The notes under the pieces are model-generated. The model was not told the DNA's origin. It made no database searches and was given only the letters and a program-made list of their open reading frames with translations. Made by a program: the position numbers and the translations under genes. 64,000 bases of DNA. Origin: Puffinus mauretanicus. Taxonomy: Eukaryota; Chordata; Aves; Procellariiformes; Procellariidae. Below, one piece after another: positions 37,501-48,818 of the stretch; the first letter of the stretch is position 1; each line of letters starts with the position of its first letter. The stretch spans positions 2,578,001 through 2,642,000 of the forward strand of contig JAJKFH010003229.1 of assembly GCA_023333565.1 (NCBI GenBank). The letters run 5' to 3'.

Positions 37501-40500
37501 CTCATCTCTCCATATCACTGTAATGTACCTTCTTCAATACCAGCTACAAAACTATACATCAGCTGATTTTCCTGATTAAGCAAGATTTATTAAACACATT
37601 CAAGTATTAGACCTAGTTGGCTAAGATATATCCCCCTTTCACCTGAACGTCTCTTCTGAAGATCATGTCAGAACGCCAAGGTCAGATATAGAGGCTCTGT
37701 TCCTCTTGGTAACACAGAGACTGTACGGAGGCACACAGGTGTTTACTCTTTAGATACTGCAATACAGGTGTAAGTTCCCTGTTGCAACTTTTTTAGGGAA
37801 CAAGTGCATATTCTACTAATATCTCGCTCAGCAATCCCTGAGGTCACTTAGAAGACAGTCATTAATTCAACTTTAATGTACAGGTGAAATGTATCCACTT
37901 GTTAGAGTGCTCTTCAAATCTGTGTTTCTTGTATGTTACAAAACAGGCAGCATGTACTTTATGGGCAAGTTTCCAGGGACTTCTTACTTTGATTTTTTTT
38001 TTTATATTTTAAATACAAAGTGACAGTGTAAAACCAAATTCCGCAGTCATTACTTCAGAAAATCACTTAATTTATTCCAATGACAAATATGAAATGTGCA
38101 GTTCTGATCTCTGTTGCTTTCCAAATATTAATTGCACAAGCCCTCCTAGCACCACTGGAAAACGGCTTATAACCAAGGGGAGCACAGACAACTGGTCCAG
38201 ATGAGCTACCAAGAATGTAGAGGTAGCTGTGCTTCAGAGCCAAGAGAAAATTCAACACTGCTTGTCTCCTGGTTCCCATCCAGAGCCGGTTCACAGTATC
38301 AGCACTCTCACATTTTAGGCAGGTATGTTACTAACCATGTATTGCACCGCTCTTCTGGTTCATTTATTATTTTAGAGACAACAGGCAGGTGAAAATGAGG
38401 AAAAGGAAGCAGATCGTATGTTTTCCCAGGATGTCAGCTTTGCCCAAATAATTGCATTACAGAATCTTTAAATTTGTTTCTAATTTCAAAGGGTGAATTG
38501 AGGGTGAAGAAGATTTAGGTGGGGACTTTAACTTATTTTATCTATAACAAAACAAAACAGAGTACTGCACAAGAAGTGCAGTGGAAGACAGTACTTCATG
38601 ACATAGCTGGCCTTATTCGTGAAGAGATATTTACAGCACAGGCTGTCTTACTGAAAAGGACAGACCTTGCACGGTGTGCAAAGCCTACCAACTGAGTAGT
38701 AAAGTACTACCTCATCTCAGAGGAAAGGTATTGTGGTCAGGCCCTGAAGTTGTACTTATGAAGAAATTCAGAAAAGACATTTTAAGAACCAAACCATTAT
38801 GTAAATCCTGAAGTACTGCGGTACATCCATCGTCTCAGTTTTATTAGAGAGTTGTTAAGATGTATATTTCTAGGATTAAATATCTGCAATAAGGAAGCTT
38901 CCATCTAATGTATTCTTACCCGATCCTGAAATAGAAAAAAAGTCTCAATAGGATAAAAAAGTGGTAGGAAGCCAAAACCCCAAACAAGTTAGCATAGCAC
39001 AAAGGATGGCAACGCTAATGCAATTGTATAAGTCATCTACATCTCAGGTAGACTGATCCCCCAACTGTGAGCTCAGGACAAAGCTGGGGGACAGAAGGAA
39101 TTTTTCACCCACAGCAATATTTGCTCATCCTCTTACCTCTGAGCATAAAACGAGACTTCAGGCTTAAACACCAGAGCAATAGCAGTGGGGGACCAGTGTC
39201 CTGAGCTGCTGGGATGGGAGGCAGAGGGGACTGTATCACCCATCCCTTTAAAGTGCTGTGCCCCTCGCCCCTATGCTAGAGGAATCCCTCCTGCGGCACT
39301 GGTGCAGAGCAAACAGGCGGGAGCTTCGTCCCCTACCAGGCAGCCAAACTCTTCTCCCTGACATCAACAAAATGAAACAGCCTCCATGTTCAAACACATC
39401 TACATGTTTTACAGCGGAGTCGTTGCCAAGGCATTGCCTCCCTTAACATCAGATAATGGCAAAGGATGACTTCCCCAATAGCATTTGACAACTTCACTTG
39501 GGGCTTAATCAGACCCAGGTTAGGGAGGAAGGATATGGCTGCACAAGCTCTTGATTGCTGCCTCTGGCCAGACAGCACAGCTGCTGGAGCTCTTTCTTGT
39601 GAAAGCAGCTTGACCCATACTGCAAAACATTTGGATCTCAAATATGTCAACGACAGAGTCAACAACAAGAAATGAATATCCAAATGCCATTGAAATACCT
39701 TGATACAGTGACCAGAACCTGCCTTGTAGACCCTGCACACAACAACTGGAAAGGGCCAGGAGATGTCCAGAGCTGGAAAAGCACCGGACTTTCAGGGCAT
39801 GACTGTACTTCATGGCGTACTGACAGACAGGCTACCCAGCTGCCGCCAAAGAAGTCAGGATAATTAATGGAAGTGGTGTATCCCCATTAGAGGATAATGG
39901 CTAATTAGTCAGGCTGAGAGAGAAATATCATGAAAGGAAAAATCAGGATAATATCATGGTAACCATGATTGAGACGTACATTGAGATATTTCCAAACTTT
40001 ATGAGGAAAAAAAAAAAAGAAGAAAAATAGAAAGAAACAAAAAAAATCAAGAGACAAGAGAGTGCCTATGCATTTTCAGTGAGGGAAAGAGACTTATACT
40101 GAAGTATCCCAGGGTCTACATCGTTCAGGCCACTAGCCTACTGAATATGTTACGGTAACAGATTGTGCCATCTTTCTTGTTCTCATTTGATTCGGAAATC
40201 TTCTCCATGACGGCTTCATCTACAAGTATGTATCTCCATGAAAAGCTCTGGGGTTTTAACAAGAAATTTCAAAAATGGCATTTTCCAATGAAAAACATTT
40301 CACTGGAATTTCCCAACCAGTTCCAGCCTAAAGATGCTCATGCATTAATTTAAACCCTGGCAATTTTGTTATTGAATAACAACATGAAGCCTAAACTTTT
40401 CTCATTTTTTCTTTCTGAAATTGCAGGGGGTTTTTAATGCTGATCATGGGAAAATAAAGATGAATCATAAACAAAGCTATAGCTTTCTTTTCCCCTGAAA

Positions 40501-43500
40501 TACTATGTTGACAAAAAAAAAGGACTTACCTTCAGATATCTCCTAGAGTTTTGTTGTTGACAACTCAATAAGAAGCACACAGAGAAAGAAAAGAACAAAG
40601 GTATGTACTAAGCAAGTCATCAAGTAAATGGGACCAAAGAGTCGTAATAAATCTCAGTGTTGCCAAAAGATAATTCAGTCCAAAACATCTGAAACAGGAA
40701 CACAAGTAAAGACATGTTTAATCCTTCTTTGGTCACATCAATTGCATTTAAAGGATAAACAAGGTCCTGAGTTTACAGAGAGTAATTCCAATGCATGCTG
40801 TCATTTCTGTAAGGTATAATGGGCTTTAGAATTTACACACATGGAGGGTTTCCAGCAATTCCTGTTTTATTTAAAGCTTTATTTTATTTTTCCTTAAGTC
40901 AGTCATCACAATGTATCCCTCTTTTTAGGACTTATGAGGTATTGTTTATCTGGAGACTGCAAGATGTTCCTATACAATATCAACTTTGCTGCTCAGAAGT
41001 AGGAGTTAATATTGCCTGGAGCCTGGTATAGTTCAAAGACTGCGAGGCTGTGCAGTGGGTTTGGAAATAGAACAAAAATCCCAAAGGGATGAGGCCAGGC
41101 CACTGGCAATTGACTCCAACTATACTGTGCAGAAAGCTGAAAAATGTAACTCATGCTTCTCTGCTAATCTTTGGGATCTCAACTAAGCATTGACCTTCTA
41201 GTCTTCTAACATCTTAAAAATCCAGCGTTTAACGACAATATGGCAATAAACTGTTTGCCTTTTTTTTTCATTCCCAAGTTCATATACACACACACGAACA
41301 TGAAAATACTCATAGACTCTTAGTCAATTCAGCTAATTTCTCTGACTTCATGAAACTTTGAATGATTTTCAACAGAGAAAACCTAAATAAACTGAAAGAA
41401 ATCAAATAATTTAAGTTCTTTCTTTGGAGATAATTTGCCAATCTTGATACTTTAGACTGACTAATGAAGTTCTTTCTCGGTCTTTTACGTTGATTACAAA
41501 CACTTCTTATATAGAGAGAAAGTGTGGTTTTCAAGGTGAAGGTAAATGGAGAGTTGGATTTCATTTGTAAGAGCAGATGCAAAATATGTCATTTGTCTTT
41601 ATGGAAACAAATGCTATCTTCACAAATATCATAGTACTGTTTTGCATTCATAATCAATAGTTTAAAATAATTCTCAGTCAAAACCAACAGCCAATAACTT
41701 CAGTGCTGATAAGGATCTTGCATGCCCTTTTGAAACACTTTTAGAGAAGCCTGGTTTCCACAGAATGCAATTTCTGAAAATCAAGGGCCTCCAGTGTCAA
41801 ACAGGCCATTCAAAATCAAAATCATTCCAAACAACCTTTCCAAAAGTTTGCTTGTGACTGCATATTCCTATCAACTCAAATGTATTCTGGTCAATATGTT
41901 CAAGTCTGAATGCTTAGCAATAACCGACTAAAAGACTGAGCATCCTATACAGCCTGATAATTGGTTGACAACCATGCCTACGTTTGGATCGTTGGCATCT
42001 AAGAAATACTTCCCTTAAAAATGTTGAGCCTTAAGGCAGCCTATAACTTATACAAAGCCTGTGCCTCTATATACCACACACGTAAGCCATCAGTAATGTG
42101 TAGGAGGTAGTTCATAAAACAGGCAAGAAGAAAAAATAGATTTATCCAAGGTTGGAGAGCATTGGTGAGGGGGTGTTTCCCAGAAACCAGGAGTAAAGCT
42201 CTTCCAGTACAAATAATCTGTTCTTTTCCAATATCCCTTTGAATCTAAAAAGCCATTAAAATTTAATTTCACACATTTTAACTGAAGCCAAAGTTGTTAA
42301 AAATCTCTGGTAGATCAGTAAATATGACCTCTACCATTCATCATTCCTTTCAAAATAATTGATTTAAGTAAAGAGAGCATAAAGCCAAACTCTATGAGGA
42401 GGACATTTCATGTCCAATTATAATATAATCCATCACCTTTTGTTTGTAAAATAGAAATACCTAAAATATCTAAGGAAAATATTTTAAAAATGTGATTTCC
42501 CTTGAATTTAGAACAATATATACCACATGCTGCTGATGTTACTTTTGATAACTCTGCTTAAACTTTAGCAATGCTAAGGTCCAAAACCAGAATGGGATTA
42601 TGGGAGCAACAGGCTATGTCAAAAAGATCTTAATATATTATTGAAGGAACAGTCTAGGAATGCAGAGATGTCCTGAGGGTAGGAAAGAAAATTAATCTCT
42701 TCACTATGCAGGTTGTGCTTATACCATGCTCATGGGACAACAAGGATCTTGGGATTCAAGACAAGAAGGTGTCTATGCATGAACAGATCATCTTCAGAGC
42801 ACTATAGAAATACAAGATCTTGGTCAAGCAAGTAATTATACATGTAGATTCAAAGGACACTTAGAAATACCTTACCAGGCACTTAAGGTGGTAAACTCAG
42901 GTGCCTCCCACTTGGAGAAAAATATCTCCCAGAACATATTGCAAAAATATCTCAAATAAAAAAAGTCCTTTTTATGTTTTCTTCTGCAAATTAACAATAA
43001 CCTATGTGACTTAAATACATACATTAGACAAAATTAGGTACTGCAAGGCTATGCTGCAAAGCTATGCTTAATCGTACTCCAGAATAGGTCTTTTTAGTTA
43101 ATTTATATAGGGTGAAAACTGGATATATGAAAAAATTATAGTAATCATAAAAACATTCACTGGATGTAGAGAGTTTGTTGTTTTAATTGCCAATATTTAT
43201 TTTCCCCTTCCTTTTGCATATGTTCACACTGACAGCCATGTGAACATTAAGCAGTATGTCACCCTACAGTTCTGGATACATCTATATAAAGCCACTAATC
43301 CCAGAAAAAACCCAAGACCTTCCTTATTATAGAAGTGCAAATGCCCTTTAAGCTCTTTTACAACACATTCCTTTTCAGGATTTTAAAATATCTACATCTA
43401 GGGGCCACTAGAGAAGACTTCAAAAGCTCTATGTGTACCTTATCATTTATACTGTTTACAGCAAATAGGGAGAATGGACCATGAGAAAAGGCCTGGGTTG

Positions 43501-43534
43501 TGTTCCAGAGCAACGCCCTGTCAGAGTCAGAAGT

Positions 43535-43570
43535 ATTAAATACATACAAATGTATTTGTATGTATTTAAT
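43535..43570. repeat. 36-bp AT-rich palindrome (17-bp arms)
   Basis: ATTAAATACATACAAAT at 43535-43551 is followed by GT and then its exact reverse complement at 43554-43570. All 17 base pairs are perfect. The sequence could form a hairpin or cruciform. It contains no coding signal; a 114-codon minus-strand frame runs across it by chance. Confidence 0.92.
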
Positions 43571-43586
43571 TAATGTATACATTAAT
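43569..43586. repeat. 18-bp perfect palindrome next to the 36-bp palindrome
   Basis: ATTAATGTATACATTAAT reads the same on both strands. It overlaps the end of the preceding palindrome by two bases, so about 52 bases are continuous inverted-repeat DNA. Confidence 0.92.
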
Positions 43587-45187
43587 ACAAGAAACAAACA
43601 AAAATCTGACTTGACATAATTTCTTCCCACTGGAAAATCTAGTTTGACAAAGTTCTTAAACTCTACCCTACAATAGTAATTCTCCTGAATTATCAATATC
43701 ATGGACTCTGAGTTTTAAAAATACATCTAAAATTGCGTTCCTATACCAAACGCATAAAAGTAGGCTAGTGCGAGAAGTTTATAAGCTCTCCATAGTACCA
43801 CAGGTGCCAATAAGAGCTGAAGGACCCAATATCTCTGAAAAAGATCACTGGTGTTAAGGTATTTAAATGCAGAAATAGGAAATTACCAGGAGAAAACACA
43901 TGGAAATTTTGATCCATATTTTTCCCTTGTTCTACAAAAGCAATAAATTCTTCCACTGCTTGTTCTTCTGCCCTGATAAGCGATGAATGGACACACAGAA
44001 GATGCCTGCCTGCCTCAAGGACGGTAAGATTTAACAATAGTGAAAAGCACCCACTCGTGGTTCCACATAAACATTTACCTGGCAAACAATAGGAAAAGGA
44101 ACAACATCTAATATGCAGTAAGAGAGAAAGCAAAGAAGATTTAGGAAATACTAAAATGGGAACCTTCAGCTTGCACACAGTGCTTCCCCCAAAACATAGG
44201 CGTGATTTCTACCCCCAATCTTGCCTAAAAATCTGATATAATTCCTTCAGTTGCCTCAATATCTCCATAAAGTTCAATAAGGATCCTGAAGGAAATAAGG
44301 ATTGCAGGTTTTGCCCTTAATAGAATAGGTAAAGCCTACAGAGTAATCTTAGTTATTAGACTTGTCCAACTTAAAATGTACTAACAGCAAACAGTTAATT
44401 AATCTTACCTTTCAAAGACACGTAAAGGACAGAATGAACATTTTGTTCAAATATATTTTTGTCCTGTGGCACTACGAAAAGGGGAAAAAAGGAAAAAGTC
44501 CATGATTTGTTCAAATCCCCCTAACATGACAGCTGCAATAGATGTGATTAATCAGCCGCAACCATCAAACAATATGTGGAGGACACAGACAGGCTGCACT
44601 TCAATCTAAAATTCCACAAAACACCACAGTCTGCAGTATATCTAAATCCAAAACCACTCCAAAACTAACACATGACATTAATCATTCTTGGCCATCCATT
44701 ATAACCTGATGAATGTGCAGAGTTTGTATTCCAGTCCACTGGAGACTTAAAAACAATAAAAATAAAAAATAAGCTGGAGCAGCAAAAATACCAGCGGCCA
44801 ACAGAATAAATAAAGCATAGTGACTCCACAGCCCAGAATCAAAACGAATGACCTCTAGAGGTAAATGGGCCAAGTAGTAGCCTCTACTATATGTACATGT
44901 ACTTCTCATTACAAATGCAGGGCCATGGCTAAAATTAGTTCACATAAGTTTTCTGTGTAAGACAGTACAACAGTGGGGATGAAGTAGGATAGATTACAAC
45001 GTCCCATAAAAGCATCTCAAAGCACTTCATTAACATGACTTGACACAACCTACTTTCTTGCAAGGAATATAGTTGATAATTAACATCGCCATACCATAGA
45101 TGCTGAAACTGGAATAGCCCTCTAAGCCTTAAACCTGAAAACACAGTACACTTGCTTAAATCTGATGTAAGCGTTCTCATTCGTGTA

Positions 45188-45209
45188 ACGCTTAACTACA
45201 GTTAAGCGT
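45188..45209. repeat. Inverted repeat, 10-bp arms
   Basis: ACGCTTAACT at 45188-45197 is followed by AC and its exact complement AGTTAAGCGT at 45200-45209. It is a symmetric site that includes two CpGs, with no adjacent transposon body recognised. Confidence 0.8.
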
Positions 45210-47328
45210 GTGGTTACCAAAAAAAGTAACTGCAGCAATGGAATATGAGCAACTTTCCAAATCTCCCATGAAGTGAGCCCAGGTCTCCTTCCTCCAATCT
45301 CACCCTTACTGATATATAGTAGACATATTTCCCATTGTTAGTGTCATGCTAATGTCATTAAACACTAAACTTATAACTAGTTTGGGTGGGGAGATCTATA
45401 CACAAGGTCAGGGGAGGTTTCTCAATCTTTCTCTGTTTTAGTTTGCAGCCTTCAGACCAAAATCAACACAGGTTCAGCTTTTAGCTTTTATACCTCAGAA
45501 TAAAATTATCTGAAAAGACATCAGCAGAAGAGTTACAGCTGCTCAGAAATTTTCCAAAGAGCACTTTTTTGTCAGCAAATGGGGATTCATCAAAAGCAGA
45601 ACATTTTTCAGATTCTCATCACACCCCGGCAGGCCAGCCCGCCCAGTGCCTGTTTCTTTGGCTGTCCGTTTCACGATCTGGGAGTCTGGAAATTGTGGCT
45701 GTTGACCTCTCAGGACCATGGGCTCTCCTGGGTTTACAGCTCTCCAGCACCCTGGGGTTGGAGAGGCACATTGGGAGGTCTAGCTTGGGCTTCCAGCACA
45801 CTTCTTCCTAGGAGACCTAGGTCCCAGGCTCCCGGCTCCTCAACACTTGGGATCCCGGGCTTCCCAGGCATCCGGATATGAAGACTGCGGGAGGGATGCC
45901 AGGCAGACAGCTTGGAGCCCATGGCCCCAGCATCCCTGGGAGCTACCACTCTTCCAGCTGTCCAGCTCCTTACTTGGTAAGTCTTGGAAATGTTTTATAG
46001 AACGAAACTAAAGGTCATGTTGACTTTTCCAAATTCCTTGAAAAATTCGGAAATGTATTTTTTCCACTTTGTTTTTAAATAAGTATAATTGCTTCTGATG
46101 CTCTTAAGAAGTCCTTCCCATGGAATGTGAATTCAGATTTATTTCCAGTCAGCCAAGAAAATAATAAAAACCCAGCAACAATTGGGAACTGTTTTCCGCT
46201 ATGCCACTGTTGCTGTAGGATTTTAAAATCTGTGCAAGGGTTCTCAATCCTTAAACGGGAGAAGCGATCACTGCCTAAGATTTGGGAGATCGTATGTATT
46301 CACTTCCATAGCACAGTATTCCAAAACTGACTCTTTGTTTGCAACCTAGAGGCTTATCAGACTTAAATCCTTTGATGCTAATATTAAACCACCAATACTG
46401 TGGACCAAATGCCCTAAAGGCAAAGAACTGAATGTGTGAACAGCACTGTTTTTCAATCAAGCCAGCTAACATGCTGCATTCTTCCACTACTCTTTCCACA
46501 CAGGCCATGTGCTATATCATGCTCTCGTTACCCTTTTTTATTACAAAAAGAAACGTATGAGCTTTACAAATATTCATTACCATTTCAATCCCAAGAAATT
46601 CTATTAAATTGTTACATTGTGGAAAAAATGCACTCCTAGTCAGCCCAAGTAAAACAAACCCATTTGATATATGTCAATGCTAAATCTTCCAGCACAGGAA
46701 AGGAGGCAAAGAATAAACTTGATCCTGGTTTTCTTCTGTAAAAGCAAAAGATGGCACTACAACTGCAGAACAGGAGTAAGCTTAAATAGAAAATATTACA
46801 AATATGTTATGGCAATATTTAGCACAGGAATCTAATATTTTCCTGTATGGTTTTTCATCATCTACCTGATCACTTACCAAGAAGACCTAAAATAGGTTTC
46901 AAACTTCCCAAAGAATGACCGTGTATTGATGTTTATGTGTTGAATAGTTTTTTAAGCCTTATGGGACTATCTCCAGGTGCAGATGGCTAAAGATTTACAT
47001 GACTTCAGCTGAGATCTGAAATACAAAGATTAGTGGGGAAAAGTCCAGTTAAAGAAGATAGAAATCATAACCTCTACTAATTTTTCTACCAGATGGCTTG
47101 AAAACAGAGAGAAAGAAGAGCAACAATGTACAAACCATATTCTGATGAGAAAAAACATTTCCCAGTAATTTTGCTACAGGAACATAAGGTATGGGAAAGC
47201 ATATCATAAATTCATGCGGTAAAAAGGGAATCATCCAAGTCCTCAAAGAAAGCAGTGTTAACAAAGAAGAGCACTAGGAGTTTCACCAGTGCAGAACTGA
47301 TAAAATATTTTAATAGATACAGACATAT

Positions 47329-47371
47329 GTTTATATGAATATATATCTTAATACATATATATATATATTTC
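47329..47371 (+). repeat. AT-rich (TA)n-like microsatellite
   Basis: An impure ATAT array, with the purest run at about 47355-47369, between TTATATGAATA and TTTCTTTACC. Confidence 0.8.
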
Positions 47372-48727
47372 TTTACCATACAGTTATTGAATTACTTTAA
47401 TGTCTTCTTAAATTACAAGGGAAGTTTAACTCTATCTCAGCCTAGAGTCAGTTCTTAATACAAACAAAAGGAAATGGGACTCTCTGTTTCACATTTTAAA
47501 AAGTGGTGAATTTGAAGCTGCTTCAATTGGTCCCACACACCGTTTTGATGAGCTTTCAGTTATTTATTAACAAGTCTGATAGAGGACCAACAAAGTCTAC
47601 ACCAGCTACACGCAAGGTGTTGATGCTGACCAGTGTATATCTTTTGTCATTTTACAGGCACAATCACACAGAGTCTTCTGCACAGATGCAGTTTAGTCAC
47701 TTGGAAATGACCTTCGTCTTTTACACAGTTTTTTATGTAGACTTACTACCAATGCATCCAATGGCTGAAAACCAACTCCAAAAAGTTAAAGGGGAGATTG
47801 CTTGCATTTTAGCTAAATTGTATGTAATACACTTCGGTCAGCTCAGTCTTTCTCTCTAGACAGTACCTGTCAACTCATATACCATATTCACTTCTAATTT
47901 ACTACTCAACTGGGATAACATTTTATATTAACACAAACAAAATGGAAGACTAGGAGATTCTGATTGCCTAGCAAAACAAATCCTTAATAACTTATCCCCT
48001 TTTAAAAGGGAGATTTAAATGAGATATGACTTAGCTGTGTGGCCATATAAGTTGTACTCAAATCCTTACATTGACATCATGTGAAATATCCCAATAGTGG
48101 GAAATCCTGTATTGCTACACCAGTGGCACAGCACACACAGCATGATGCCAGCATGGGGAGTGATAAGCATGCAGGCAGACCTCAAGCAGTTCAGTCCTGG
48201 CTCCATCTATACTCAGGACTCAGACATTTCTGGGCTTGGGTTTGCAGATATCAACACACTTACATGCACTGTACTTTGCTGTATTAGGTATGACTGGTAC
48301 ATCTGTATCATCAGTACCTGTCTGCTAAGGGACAGTGTTGCTCAAGGCCTTTTTGAGAAGAATCAATGATAAGATGTCTCTGAATGGTCTACACAAAACC
48401 TTTCTGTTATGTACTATACTCCGCATGCTTTCAGTTACAATCTGCACACAAGTAATTCCTCTTTTCCAAAATCGTAACCAAGACACAAATGCCACTGGTC
48501 ACAGAGTAAGGGTGGCCTAAGAACGGACTCGCTTTGAGAGAATCTCCTTCTAACAAGAGAGGCGGGAATCGAACCTTGCAAGCATTTCTTCAAGGACAGT
48601 GAAACCTTCACATCCTCCACATGTTCAAAAGTTTCAAGGGGCTTGAGCTGTCACCACCAGCTTGGGACTTCTGCCATGAATTTCTTGTGAGAGCACAGGA
48701 AGACCTGCACCATGAGTTTCTGATCTA

Positions 48728-48818
48728 GTTGAAGATGTCCCTGCTCATTGCAGGGGGGCTTGGACTAGATGGTCCCTTCCAACCCAAACCGTTCTATGAT
48801 TCTTTGATGATTCTATGA
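48728..48818 (+). mobile_element. CR1 LINE 3'-end fragment
   Basis: This roughly 90-base scrap holds only the 3' untranslated end of a CR1 LINE. It has the conserved TTGGACTAGATGGTC and CCTTCCAACC pair that forms the terminal hairpin, followed by a decayed ATTCTATG repeat (TTCTATGATTCTTTGATGA and TTCTATGA). The orientation is plus. Extreme 5' truncation is normal for CR1, which usually leaves no target-site duplication. The exact left boundary is uncertain by a few tens of bases. Confidence 0.9.

Larger units (their letters stand above)
33861..48727. other. Long AT-rich stretch without gene or recognised mobile element
   Basis: Open frames stay below 140 codons and carry no motif; the longest is 137 codons on minus at 43765-44178. 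Short inverted repeats, microsatellites and a GC-richer part at about 45600-45970 are visible. That part contains the palindrome-like CCTAGGAGACCTAGG at about 45808-45822 and may be an unrecognised old repeat. Nothing else can be assigned. Confidence 0.6.

Noticed and set aside
43765..44178. 137-codon minus-strand open frame as a membrane protein
   Set aside because: Hydrophobic stretches come from antisense of purine-rich DNA; no family resemblance or supporting signals.
48561..48575. T-arm-like word GGTTCGATTCCCGCC on the minus strand, suggesting a tRNA
   Set aside because: The T-stem does not pair well, no matching acceptor stem or D-arm lies at the right distance, and no T-run terminator follows.
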